The position numbers were made by a program, and so were the translations under genes. Positions 23,307 through 31,439 of a stretch of 39,678 bases of DNA are shown here, one piece after another (the first letter of the stretch is position 1; every line of letters begins with the position of its first letter). The notes under the pieces are model-generated. The model did no database searches and had not been told where the DNA came from. It saw nothing but the letters and a program-made list of their open reading frames with translations. Source of the stretch: Rikenellaceae bacterium (GTDB lineage Bacteria > Bacteroidota > Bacteroidia > Bacteroidales > Rikenellaceae); the NCBI GenBank assembly GCA_031256675.1, contig JAIRQC010000022.1, forward strand, positions 1 through 39,678, given 5' to 3'.

Positions 23307-23897
23307 ATGATCACAGTCATGCAAAAAAGTGTCCGGAGCATGGTTACGGCCATCTCGTTTTCCGTTCTTGCGCTCGTGTTGGGCGGCGACTGCTCCAAAG
23401 AGCACAGTCTGCTTCCGGTGGTCGAATTTGCCGAGCCCTACACCGTATGGGGCGCCTCGGGCGAAGAGGTCGTCGCCGTCAACGGGCAGCCCGAAATCAT
23501 AGCCGACCTCAAACCTGGCAGGTCGACCTACGGCTACACGCACAAAAGCGGCCCGGTGGCCGTATCGTCGTACATCGTCGACGATACGGAGGGGCTGGTG
23601 ATGGCCGCGCTCGGGCTGAAGTTGCGCTGGCAGCAGGTGGAGGATTTCCTTGCGACAAGGTATACCGTTTACAGTATCACTCCCTCCTTCTACCGCAAAT
23701 ATTTCGGCAATGCACCCGAGCCATCCCTGTCCGGCACCATAATCGGCCTGCGCCCGGTGGGCAATATCGTGCTCGCGGTCTATGGCCGGGCCAAAGAGTT
23801 CGCCTCGGAGTTCGCCAAAGAACTCGTTTCGGAGCTCGTCCTGGAACTCGTCTCAGAGTTCGTCTCGGAGTTCGTCTCGGAGCTCGCCGACAGATAA
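23307..23897 (+). CDS. Lipoprotein of unknown function with tetrapeptide-repeat tail
   Basis: Starting at the ATG at 23307, the 196-residue protein has a signal peptide with a possible lipobox ending at Cys29 (LGGDC, atypical because of the Asp). ATG 23319 is an alternative start. I do not recognise residues 30-160, a compact domain with VVEFAEPYTVWGASGEEVV and SSYIVDDTEGLVMAALGLKL. The C-terminus is eight tetrapeptides of pattern [AV][SKL]E[FL], which would form one long amphipathic helix. The frame extends upstream to 23070, but those residues are low-complexity and contain the 10-bp repeats. Confidence 0.55.
   Translation: MITVMQKSVRSMVTAISFSVLALVLGGDCSKEHSLLPVVEFAEPYTVWGASGEEVVAVNGQPEIIADLKPGRSTYGYTHKSGPVAVSSYIVDDTEGLVMAALGLKLRWQQVEDFLATRYTVYSITPSFYRKYFGNAPEPSLSGTIIGLRPVGNIVLAVYGRAKEFASEFAKELVSELVLELVSEFVSEFVSELADR
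23790..23885 (+). repeat. 12-bp in-frame repeats, C-terminal tail
   Basis: Eight units of 12 bases code for tetrapeptides of pattern [AV][SKL]E[FL] at the end of the lipoprotein. Units such as GTCTCGGAGTTC are identical or nearly so at the DNA level, pointing to recent expansion by slippage. Confidence 0.8.
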
Positions 23898-24057
23898 TCC
23901 CCTCCTGCGGGCCCGCCCGTTCCCGTGCGGGACAGGCACGTCATTGCCATGTCCGCGAGTGCGCAGAAAAAGGTGTGTTCGGGATTTGCTCCCGAACAAC
24001 TTCGGCGTGAAATCTCAAACAAACTTTAAAAATAGTGCGGGATAATTAAATTTTGGT

Positions 24058-24065
24058 TATCTTTG
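24058..24065 (+). promoter_or_regulatory. lipA promoter -7 box
   Basis: TATCTTTG lies 28 bases before the lipA ATG at 24094, followed by an AT-rich leader (AATAATAAACTAAA). The bases upstream are AT-rich but no clear -33 TTTG is found at 18-20 bases. Confidence 0.55.
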
Positions 24066-24093
24066 TGGCAATTGGAAAAAATAATAAACTAAA

Positions 24094-24963
24094 ATGGCTG
24101 AAAACCATGAAAGGGTATTCGGCGACATAAAACCACACTGGCTCAAAACGCGGCTCGGCACGGGGGCGGACTTCGCCTTTGTGTCGCGCGTTGTCGAGGC
24201 GCACGCTCTTAATACGATTTGCAGCAGTGGACGTTGCCCGAACAGGGTCGAATGTTGGAACCGTCGTACTGCTACGTTCATGATTCTGGGGGATACGTGC
24301 ACCCGATCATGTCGCTTCTGCGCAACCAAGAGTGGGAGGCCGTTACCTGTCGATCCCGGCGAACCTCTGAGGGTGGCCGACTCCGTCGTAAAGATGGGGC
24401 TGCGCCATGTCGTAATCACCTCCGTCACCCGCGACGACCTTGCCGACGGAGGGGCCGCGCAGTGGGCCGCCACCGTGAGGGCCGTCCGCGAGGCTGCGCC
24501 CGCAAGCGCCGTAGAACTGCTGATCCCCGACTTTCAGGGGCGGCAGGTGGAGACGGTGGCGGGGGCCGCACCGAACATCATAGGGCACAACATCGAGTGC
24601 GTGCGCCGCCTTACGCCACAGGTGCGCAGCGGAGCGAGCTATGAGACAAGCCTGCGAACGCTCGAACAGATCGCCGCCACGGGCCTCGCAACCAAAAGCG
24701 GACTTATGGCGGGGCTCGGCGAGAGCGACGACGAGGTGCTCGAGACGCTCGCCGACCTGCGCCGCAGCGGCTGCCGGATAGTAACCATAGGCCAGTACCT
24801 TCAACCAACGCCGCAGCATCTGGCGGTGAGCGAGTATGTCCATCCCGAACGTTTCGACCGCTGGCGCGACCGGGCGTTGGAGATGGGCTTTTCGTATGTG
24901 GCCAGCGGGCCGCTGGTGCGCTCGTCGTATATGGCCGACAGGGCGCTGGAACATTGCGTATGA
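24094..24963 (+). CDS. lipA: Lipoyl synthase
   Basis: The 289-residue radical-SAM enzyme inserts two sulfur atoms into protein-bound octanoyl groups to make lipoyl groups. The auxiliary cluster cysteines are Cys43, Cys48 and Cys54 (CSSGRCPNRVEC), and the radical-SAM cysteines are Cys69, Cys73 and Cys76 (CTRSCRFC). Near the end, LVRSSYMAD holds the conserved Ser that ligates the auxiliary cluster. The length is normal. The stop overlaps the lipB start (ATGA), so the two steps are made together: LipB attaches octanoate and LipA sulfurates it. Confidence 0.97.
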   Translation: MAENHERVFGDIKPHWLKTRLGTGADFAFVSRVVEAHALNTICSSGRCPNRVECWNRRTATFMILGDTCTRSCRFCATKSGRPLPVDPGEPLRVADSVVKMGLRHVVITSVTRDDLADGGAAQWAATVRAVREAAPASAVELLIPDFQGRQVETVAGAAPNIIGHNIECVRRLTPQVRSGASYETSLRTLEQIAATGLATKSGLMAGLGESDDEVLETLADLRRSGCRIVTIGQYLQPTPQHLAVSEYVHPERFDRWRDRALEMGFSYVASGPLVRSSYMADRALEHCV

Positions 24964-25727
24964 AGGTGCTCGACCTGGGGTTGACCGACTACCTCGAAGG
25001 CTGGCGGTTGCAGCGTGAGATTTTCGACAGGGCGGCGGCGGCAAAGGCAGTAGATTTCGACGCAGAGGCAGAAAGAAAGGGTTTCGGCGCGGCGGAACAG
25101 ACGCTGATACTGTGCGAACATCCGCACGTCTATACGCTCGGACGTAACGGCCGGCAGAGCAATCTGCTGGCGAGTGAAGAGTTCCTTGAAAGCATCGGCG
25201 CGAAGTTCTACCGCATCGACCGCGGGGGCGACGTCACCTACCACGGGCCTGGACAGCTGGTGGCCTATCCGATCGTCGACCTGGACGCGGCGGGCATGGG
25301 CGTCCGCAGCTATATTCACGCGCTGGAGCAGGCGGTGATCGACACGCTCGGCGCGCTGGACATAGCAGCAGGGCGGACAGACGGCGCGGCGGGGGTATGG
25401 ATCCCTGGTTGTGAGGATGGTTGTGAGGATGGTTGCGGCGACGGTTTTGCTGGCGACGGGAGGTTGTCCTCCTGCCCGCCCCGAAGCAAGCCGTTGCGGA
25501 AGATTTGCGCCATAGGCGTTCGCGCCTCGCACGGGGTGACGATGCACGGGCTGGCGTTGAACGTCTCGACGCGGCTGGAATATTTTTCATATATAAACCC
25601 CTGCGGCTTTGTCGACCGCGGGGTAACGTCGATAGAGGCCGAACTGGGCCGGACGGTGGAGATGGGCGAGGTGAAGAGGATTTTTGTCAAGTGTTTCGAG
25701 CGTGCATTCGGAATGGGGCCGCGTTAA
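24960..25727 (+). CDS. lipB: Octanoyl-ACP:protein octanoyltransferase
   Basis: LipB moves octanoate from acyl-carrier protein to the apo-lipoyl proteins. The start is the ATG in the ATGA overlap with lipA, although the frame runs a little further upstream from a TTG. The 255-residue protein has the motif RGGDVTYHGPGQL, the catalytic Lys in LRKICAIGVR and the catalytic Cys in INPCG. Oddly, about 25 extra residues are inserted just before that Lys, where family members usually have only 'GVWVDG.KI'. The insertion begins with three GC(E/G)D units made of 12-bp repeats and is rich in Cys and Gly. Confidence 0.95.
   Translation: MKVLDLGLTDYLEGWRLQREIFDRAAAAKAVDFDAEAERKGFGAAEQTLILCEHPHVYTLGRNGRQSNLLASEEFLESIGAKFYRIDRGGDVTYHGPGQLVAYPIVDLDAAGMGVRSYIHALEQAVIDTLGALDIAAGRTDGAAGVWIPGCEDGCEDGCGDGFAGDGRLSSCPPRSKPLRKICAIGVRASHGVTMHGLALNVSTRLEYFSYINPCGFVDRGVTSIEAELGRTVEMGEVKRIFVKCFERAFGMGPR
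25407..25442 (+). repeat. 12-bp repeats inside lipB
   Basis: Two exact copies of GGTTGTGAGGAT (25407-25418, 25419-25430) and a third degenerate copy (25431-25442) code for GCED, GCED and GCGD. They are in frame, so the insertion does not disrupt lipB. Confidence 0.85.
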
Positions 25728-25770
25728 CCCTGCCTCCTGAGGAAAACAGGCAACCAGGTCGCGATTATTT

Positions 25771-25796
25771 GTCCGCTGACGCGGACGGGCTTTTTT
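25771..25796 (+). terminator. Rho-independent terminator of lipA-lipB
   Basis: GTCCGC (25771-25776), loop TGAC and GCGGAC (25781-25786) are followed by GGGC and six T (25791-25796). It lies 44 bases after the lipB stop. Confidence 0.75.
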
Positions 25797-25820
25797 CCTG
25801 CTGCGCGCGGGGCGGTTCTT

Positions 25821-25856
25821 TTCGCGGCCAAGCCGCGAATCGCCTCGAAGAGGCGA
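25821..25856. repeat. Two back-to-back palindromes
   Basis: TTCGCGGC-CAA-GCCGCGAA (25821-25839) is followed directly by TCGCCTC-GAA-GAGGCGA (25840-25856). Both have perfect stems and three-base loops. Such paired palindromes downstream of a gene resemble REP-type elements or a second, bidirectional terminator. Confidence 0.65.
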
Positions 25857-26095
25857 AGATCCGCCGAGGCGCGAAAAAGCGTTGAGAAATCGGCGCAGCA
25901 CGGGGGCGTTGAAAATTTTGGCAAACCGAAATTTAGCCCTTTCGCCGACGATTTTAGCTTTTGTCGCGCAGGCGCAGTTTTTTGCTGCTTTTTTGCTGCC
26001 AAAAAAGTAGAAGAGAAGCCCGCACGTTGGCAAACGGATAAACGCCACACACGGTGAGCGAAGGCTCACAAAAAGCCCCGCGCGTAGCGGGAAAA

Positions 26096-26140
26096 ACAGC
26101 GCACAGCAAAAAAACAGCGCACAGCAAAAAAACAGCGCAG
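26096..26140 (+). repeat. 18-bp tandem repeat before recJ
   Basis: Two exact 18-bp units ACAGCGCACAGCAAAAAA (26096-26113, 26114-26131) and half of a third (26132-26140) lie 40 bases before the recJ ATG. They fall in the leader or promoter region. Confidence 0.75.
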
Positions 26141-26179
26141 TGGGAAAGGAGAATATAACAAAAAATAAAATAAAAAATC

Positions 26180-27928
26180 ATGTCAATCGCGAAGAATTGG
26201 GTTTTGAAACCCGCGGGGGACAGGGCGAAGGTGGAGGAGCTGTCCACCGGGCTCGGTATTGCCCCGCAGCTGGCGAACCTGCTCGTACAGCGTGGCATAG
26301 AGAGCATCCAGCAGGCACAGAAGTTCTTCGACCCGAAGCTCTCCGACCTGCACGATCCGTTCCTGATGAAGGATATGGACCGTGCGGTGGAGCGTGTGGC
26401 GGCGGCGGTCGCCATCGGGGAGAAGATGATGGTCTACGGCGACTACGACGTCGACGGGACGACGGCCGTGGCGCTGGTTTACAGCTTTCTGCGCCGGCTC
26501 GGCCACGAGCAGCTGATGTTCTACATCCCCGACCGCTACACCGAGGGTTACGGCGTGTCGTACAAAAGCATCGACTATGCCCGTGAGCACGGCGTGGGGC
26601 TGGTCATCACGCTCGACTGCGGTATCAAGGCGGTAGAAAAGGTGGCATACGCACGGGAACGGGGCATAGACTTCATTATCTGCGACCACCACCTGCCGGG
26701 CGAAAAGATCCCTGAGGCGGTCGCGGTGCTTGACGCCAAGCGCGAGGACTGCAACTACCCTTTCGACGAGCTGTCGGGCTGCGGCGTGGGGTTCAAACTG
26801 GTGCAGGGCTACTGCAAGAGACAGGGGATACCATTTTCGGACATCGAGCGGCTGCTGGATTTCGTGGTGGTGAGCATCGCCTCGGACATCGTGCCGCTGA
26901 GGGACGAGAACCGCGTGCTGGCCTATTACGGCCTGAAACGGCTCAACGAAAATCCGAGCAAAGGGCTCAAATCGATCATCAAGATCTGCGGGCTGGAGGG
27001 GCACCAGATCACCATTGACGACATCGTTTTCCGCATCGGGCCGCGCATCAACGCCGCGGGGCGCATGGCGAGCGAGGAGAATGCCGCATCGGGAGGTCAT
27101 TCGGCGGTCAACATGCTCGTCGAGCGCGACGAGACCACGGCCGAGGAGCTGGGCGGCATCATCGACATGTTCAACCAGGACCGCAAGAGCATCGACCGCT
27201 CCGTCACGCAGGAGGCTTACGACTACATCGAGGCCAACCCCGAGTTGAAACTCAAAAAGGCGACGGTCATATATAACCCCAAGTGGATGAAGGGGATAGT
27301 GGGTATTGTGGCCTCGCGGCTGATCGAGACCTACTATCGTCCGACAGTCGTGCTGACGATGAGCAACGGTTTTGTTACGGGTTCGGCCCGCAGCGTGTCT
27401 GGTTTCGACCTTTATCAGGCTGTGGAGTCGTGTGCCGACCTGCTCGAGAACTTCGGCGGGCACACCTATGCCGCAGGTCTGACGATGAAGCCCGAAAATG
27501 TCGAGCGGTTCATCGAGCGGTTTCACAGCTATGTCGAGGAGCACATAGATCCGGCGGCGCTCATACCTCAGGTCGAGATTGATTCGGAGTTGCTGTTGAG
27601 CGACATAACACCCGAATTTCGCGAAGCGTTGGGCAAGTTCCAGCCATTCGGCCACGGCAACAACGCCCCGATATTCGTCACGCGCAGAGTGACCAATCGC
27701 GGCGACGCCAAACTCGTCGGGGCAGAGCGCGAGCATCTCAAAATGGAGCTGATGCAGGAGGAAAAGCCCAACACGGCGTTGCCGGCCATCGCCTTTCAGC
27801 AGCCGACACATTACGAATGGGTGCGCGGCGGGCGGCCCGTCGACGTCTGTTACGCCGTAGTCGAGAACCACTACCGCGGAACAGTCACACCGCAACTGAG
27901 AATAAAAGACATAAAGATATGTATGTAA
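26180..27928 (+). CDS. recJ: Single-strand DNA-specific exonuclease RecJ
   Basis: The 582-residue protein degrades single-stranded DNA 5' to 3' in recombination and repair. The DHH-family motifs are present: MVYGDYDVDGTTAVALVYSF (motif I, residues about 76-95), LDCGIKA, ICDHHLPG (DHH motif), GCGVGFKLVQG, and VVSIASDIVPL. The DHHA1-type part has INAAGRMAS and GGHTYAAGLTM, followed by a C-terminal OB-like domain (PQLRIKDIKICM at the end). Length is usual for Bacteroidota RecJ. The start is the first ATG after the AT-rich leader. Confidence 0.95.
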   Translation: MSIAKNWVLKPAGDRAKVEELSTGLGIAPQLANLLVQRGIESIQQAQKFFDPKLSDLHDPFLMKDMDRAVERVAAAVAIGEKMMVYGDYDVDGTTAVALVYSFLRRLGHEQLMFYIPDRYTEGYGVSYKSIDYAREHGVGLVITLDCGIKAVEKVAYARERGIDFIICDHHLPGEKIPEAVAVLDAKREDCNYPFDELSGCGVGFKLVQGYCKRQGIPFSDIERLLDFVVVSIASDIVPLRDENRVLAYYGLKRLNENPSKGLKSIIKICGLEGHQITIDDIVFRIGPRINAAGRMASEENAASGGHSAVNMLVERDETTAEELGGIIDMFNQDRKSIDRSVTQEAYDYIEANPELKLKKATVIYNPKWMKGIVGIVASRLIETYYRPTVVLTMSNGFVTGSARSVSGFDLYQAVESCADLLENFGGHTYAAGLTMKPENVERFIERFHSYVEEHIDPAALIPQVEIDSELLLSDITPEFREALGKFQPFGHGNNAPIFVTRRVTNRGDAKLVGAEREHLKMELMQEEKPNTALPAIAFQQPTHYEWVRGGRPVDVCYAVVENHYRGTVTPQLRIKDIKICM

Positions 27929-28199
27929 TGTGATAAGGGGCAATTATTCGGGGCGAAGCAAAGAATAATCACCGACCGAAGCAGACTCGTCTCGTAAAAT
28001 GAGGCAACTAAATTAATTGACTAATCACTTGTCTATAGTCGCCAATAGCGGGTCACCCCGAGCGAAGCGAGCGCAAAGCGTAAGCGTAGTCGGATGGTCT
28101 ACCTTATTTGTTTATTAAAAAGCTACCTTTTCGCTCGGCAGCATAATTATGATGCCTTAACATAAATAGGGGTTAATACATCCACATTTAAATGGTTGG
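27929..28199. other. Gene-free stretch after recJ
   Basis: About 270 bases without a gene. It contains short degenerate repeats with AGCGAAGCGAGCG-like units (near 28066-28094), then becomes AT-rich toward the IS3 relic. No terminator with a clear T-run was seen right after recJ. Confidence 0.4.
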
Positions 28200-28830
28200 T
28201 GTTGTGGGCAGTTACTGATAATAATGTTAGGTTTTTGGAAAAATGAGTTCGGTACTTGACCGGGCTCATTTCTTTGGAACTTGCAGCAACGGCATAGATA
28301 CTTGGGCTGCAAAAAGACGTACAACAACTGTTTTTACCCTGAAATCTATACATCTCATTTAGCCGTGATACGGTCGTTATTGCAGTAGAGGATATGCTTT
28401 TGAGTTTTATGGAGAACTCTTTCATTGAGCTAAACTTCTGCAAATATGGCAACTATGATTTCAATATACTAAAAAAATTCTCGATTACGGGCTTGTTCGG
28501 GCAGTTGTCTTTACGTGACATGTTCTGTGTTATGATTTATTTCGAGGGCCTTTTGACAGGTAAAACGCTGGTAATGCCAGCCATTGCCAAAGTCTGGTAT
28601 CAGTTCTTTTCCCTTATTCACTCTTTGGATGGCCTTATACATTAGCAGACTGGAATGGAGAGATAGAGTATAAATTAATTATCTCTCCATTGTAAAGGTT
28701 GATGTTCGACAGAAATATCGTTTCTGTTTGCATATGGAAAACTCTGTAACATCGGTAGCCATCCTCTTATTCGGCACACCGGCGGCAAAGTCCCGCGGCA
28801 GGACGCTGGTGACAACTTTGCCTGCCTGAC
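28200..28830 (-). pseudogene. Decayed IS3-family (IS150 group) transposase
   Basis: Pieces of an OrfB/rve integrase can be read on the minus strand in changing frames. From N to C they are GKVVTSVLPRDFAAGVPNKR (about 28825-28766), MATDVTEFSICK (28765-28730), IFLSNINLYNGEIIN (frame-shifted, about 28710-28670), HYQ and QKALEI (around 28590-28545), MSRKDNCPNKPVIENFFSIL (about 28525-28465) then a stop, PYLQKFSSMKEF, and MSPVKYRTHF (about 28275-28245). TDVTEF holds the first catalytic Asp and VIENFF the catalytic Glu of the DDE domain. At least two frameshifts and several stops show it is dead. This stretch is more AT-rich than its surroundings, which fits a transferred element. Confidence 0.8.
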
Positions 28831-29045
28831 CACTACCCATCCACAAACCCGACAATTTCACACAACCACTATTTCCGCCAAAAATACCCACAACCCCACC
28901 ACCAACCCTCACCAAGAAACCCTACCAACCTAATCCACCCCATACAAAATCACCATCGACCGTCAAAGCAAAATATCACCATCCTCAACGCCAGCCCCAA
29001 ACCGGATACATACCCAACACAAACATCAACATCAATACTAACCTC
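28831..29045. other. G-depleted, C/A-rich tract before ychF
   Basis: Over 215 bases the plus strand has only about ten G, mostly C and A, in a region where coding DNA is G-rich. No gene fits it. It could serve as a rut-like Rho loading site for transcripts reading out of the recJ side, or be a scar of strand-biased mutation beside the IS3 relic. Confidence 0.5.
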
Positions 29046-29110
29046 AGGTATTGTCTCACACAACTCAACCTTTTATTCCAAAAAACAATAAACTCTCAAA
29101 GAGTTTTGCG

Positions 29111-29118
29111 TATCTTTG
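29111..29118 (+). promoter_or_regulatory. ychF promoter -7 box
   Basis: TATCTTTG lies 17 bases before the ATG at 29136, fixing that start; a frame open from 29106 would begin upstream of the promoter. No clear -33 TTTG was found. Confidence 0.6.
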
Positions 29119-29135
29119 CACAAATTTTCGGACTG

Positions 29136-30239
29136 ATGAGTTTGCAATGCGGTATAGTCGGCCTGCCGAACGTTGGCAAGTCGACCCTTTTCAATTGTTT
29201 GTCCAATGCCAGGGCACAGGCGGCCAACTTCCCTTTCTGCACCATCGAACCCAACGTGGGGGTGATCACCGTCCCCGACGAACGGCTCGCGCGGCTGGCA
29301 GAGATAGACAAGCCCAAACGGGTGATACCCACTACGATAGAGATCGTCGACATCGCCGGACTGGTCAAGGGGGCGTCGCGCGGCGAGGGACTGGGAAACA
29401 AATTTCTGGCCAACATCCGCAACACCGACGCCATAATCCACGTGCTGCGATGCTTCGAGAACGACAACATTACCCACGTCGACGGTTCGATCGACCCGGT
29501 GCGCGACCGTGACGTTATCGATACCGAATTGCAACTCAAAGATCTGGAGACCATAGAGAACCGCATGGCCAAAGTGCAGAAGCAGGCGCAGAGCGGCGGC
29601 GACAAGGCGGCCAAACGGCTCTACGAGTTGCTTGTGCAGTACAAATCGGCCCTCGAACAGGGACGTTCGGCCCGCACGGTGACCATCGACAACCGCGAGG
29701 ACAAGAAACTCGTCGACGAGCTCTGCCTGCTGACCGACAAGCCGGTGCTCTACCTGTGCAACGTCGACGAGGCGAGCGCGGCGACCGGCAACCGCCATGT
29801 CGAGGCTGTCCGCGAGGCCATTCGCGACGAAAATGCAGGGCTGCTCGTGGTCGCCGCAGCCGTCGAAGCCGAGATCGCCGAACTCGAAGAGTACGACGAA
29901 CGGCAGATGTTCCTCAAAGAGCTGGGGCTCGAAGAGAGCGGTGTAAGCGCCCTGATCAAAGCGGCTTACGGCCTGCTCGACCTCGAAACCTACTTCACGA
30001 CCGGCCCCGACGAAAGCCGCGCGTGGACATACACCCGCGGCACAAAGGCCCCGCAGGCCGCAGGAATCATCCACACCGATTTCGAACGGGGGTTCATCCG
30101 CGCCGAGGTCATCAAGTATGCCGATTACGTGGCCCTCGGTTCGGAAAAAGCCTGTCGCGAGGCGGGCAGGATCGCCATCGAAGGCAAAGAGTACACCGTT
30201 TGCGACGGCGATATAATGCACTTTTTATTTAACGTATAA
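29136..30239 (+). CDS. ychF: Ribosome-associated ATPase YchF (OLA1 family)
   Basis: The 367-residue protein starts MSLQCGIVGLPNVGKSTLFN, with the P-loop GLPNVGKST. The other nucleotide motifs follow: FCTIEPN (switch I), DIAGLVKGASRGEG (G3), and NVDE in place of NKxD, which gives YchF its preference for ATP over GTP. The C-terminal TGS-like domain has the family signature FFTTGPDESRAWTYTRGTKAPQAAGIIHTDFERGFI. Length agrees with the family (about 363). YchF binds ribosomes and takes part in stress responses. The DEAD-box gene starts four bases later. Confidence 0.97.
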   Translation: MSLQCGIVGLPNVGKSTLFNCLSNARAQAANFPFCTIEPNVGVITVPDERLARLAEIDKPKRVIPTTIEIVDIAGLVKGASRGEGLGNKFLANIRNTDAIIHVLRCFENDNITHVDGSIDPVRDRDVIDTELQLKDLETIENRMAKVQKQAQSGGDKAAKRLYELLVQYKSALEQGRSARTVTIDNREDKKLVDELCLLTDKPVLYLCNVDEASAATGNRHVEAVREAIRDENAGLLVVAAAVEAEIAELEEYDERQMFLKELGLEESGVSALIKAAYGLLDLETYFTTGPDESRAWTYTRGTKAPQAAGIIHTDFERGFIRAEVIKYADYVALGSEKACREAGRIAIEGKEYTVCDGDIMHFLFNV

Positions 30240-30243
30240 GATT

Positions 30244-31437
30244 ATGACATTTACCGATTTAGATATTTCGGAGCCCATATTGAGGGCAATTTGCGAAAAG
30301 GGTTACGACGCCCCGACGCCTATCCAGGAGGAGGGGATACCCGTTGCGCTTGCAGGGCGCGACATGCTGGGCATTGCCCAGACCGGAACGGGCAAGACGG
30401 CCGTCTTTGCGGTGCCGATAATACAGCATCTAAGCGCCGCCCGCGCGGAGGAACGTCCCTCGGAGGCGGGGCAAAAGGATATACCCCGCCGCGAGAGGCG
30501 CGGGCGCAACCACGGGCGCAAACCCGGGAACCGGAGCATAAAGGCGCTGATACTCACCCCGACACGCGAGCTGGCGATACAGATCGGCGACTGCTTTACC
30601 GACTACGGCAAATATTCGGGACTGCGGCACGCCGTGATCTTCGGCGGCGTAAAGCAGGGCGCCCAGACCGAGAAACTCGCAAAGGGGGTGGATATACTTG
30701 TGGCGACCCCCGGGCGGCTGCTCGACCTGATAGGCCAGAAATATATCTCGCTCGACGCTCTGACCCATTTTGTGCTGGACGAGGCCGACCGGATGCTCGA
30801 CATGGGTTTTATCGCCGACATCCGACGGTTGTTGCCGCTGATACCCAGGGAGCGGCAGACGCTCTTCTTTTCGGCCACGATGCCCGACGACATTGTCCGG
30901 CTGTCGAAAAACATACTGTCGAACCCGGTCAGGGTGGAGGTTACGCCCGTTGCGTCGACCGTCGACACGATCGAGCAGCGCGTATACTTCGTCGAGAAGC
31001 CCGAAAAGAAGAAACTGCTGATCGAGCTGCTGCGAAAAGAGGAGGACAAGTCGGTGCTGATATTTTCGCGCACCAAACACGGGGCGGACAACATTTCGCG
31101 CATACTGCGAAAGTCGGGCATCGAGAACGAGGCCATCCACGGCGACAAATCGCAGGTGCAGCGTCAACGCGCGCTCACGAGCTTCAAATCGGGCAGGGTC
31201 AAGGTGCTGGTCGCCACCGACATTGCCGCGCGGGGCATAGACATTCGCGAGCTCGAGATAGTCATCAATTACGACCTGCCGGACGTGGCCGAGACCTATG
31301 TCCACCGCATTGGCCGGACGGGGCGCGCGGGCCACTCGGGGACGGCCCTCACGTTCTGCTCGCAGGAAGACCACATGATGGTCAAGGACATACAGAAACT
31401 TACAGGAAAACATATCGACACGATATTATATCAATAG
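30244..31437 (+). CDS. DEAD-box RNA helicase, RhlE-like
   Basis: All motifs are present: the Q motif GYDAPTPIQ, AQTGTGKT (I), PTREL (Ia), DEAD (II), SAT (III), LIFSRT (IV), VATDIAARGID (V) and HRIGRTGRAG (VI). The 397-residue protein ends soon after the second RecA domain, without a long basic tail. Between motifs I and Ia it has about 35 additional residues rich in Arg/Lys/Glu (from AARAEERPSEAGQ to GRKPGNRS), which could be an RNA-contacting loop. It follows ychF with a 4-base gap, and gltX begins two bases after its stop, so the three are probably co-transcribed. Confidence 0.93.
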   Translation: MTFTDLDISEPILRAICEKGYDAPTPIQEEGIPVALAGRDMLGIAQTGTGKTAVFAVPIIQHLSAARAEERPSEAGQKDIPRRERRGRNHGRKPGNRSIKALILTPTRELAIQIGDCFTDYGKYSGLRHAVIFGGVKQGAQTEKLAKGVDILVATPGRLLDLIGQKYISLDALTHFVLDEADRMLDMGFIADIRRLLPLIPRERQTLFFSATMPDDIVRLSKNILSNPVRVEVTPVASTVDTIEQRVYFVEKPEKKKLLIELLRKEEDKSVLIFSRTKHGADNISRILRKSGIENEAIHGDKSQVQRQRALTSFKSGRVKVLVATDIAARGIDIRELEIVINYDLPDVAETYVHRIGRTGRAGHSGTALTFCSQEDHMMVKDIQKLTGKHIDTILYQ

Positions 31438-31439
31438 CG

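Larger units (their letters stand above)
25797..26179. other. Gene-free stretch between lipB and recJ
   Basis: About 380 bases that hold two back-to-back palindromes (25821-25856) and three 18-bp repeats (26096-26140), described separately. Open frames on the minus strand over 25587-26050 are rich in Lys/Ala/Phe and look like an intergenic repeat element rather than a gene. No -7 box was recognised near the recJ start. Confidence 0.5.

Noticed and set aside
25587-26069. Minus-strand frames between lipB and recJ
   Set aside because: They run through the lipB end, terminator and palindromes and are Lys/Ala-rich low-complexity sequence.
26183-27943. Long minus-strand frame opposite recJ
   Set aside because: It is a mirror of the recJ codons with no recognisable motif; RecJ motifs are complete on the plus strand.
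30291-31439. Long upstream extension of the gltX frame
   Set aside because: It overlaps the DEAD-box helicase gene entirely, has no helicase or synthetase features, and GltX begins normally at 31440.
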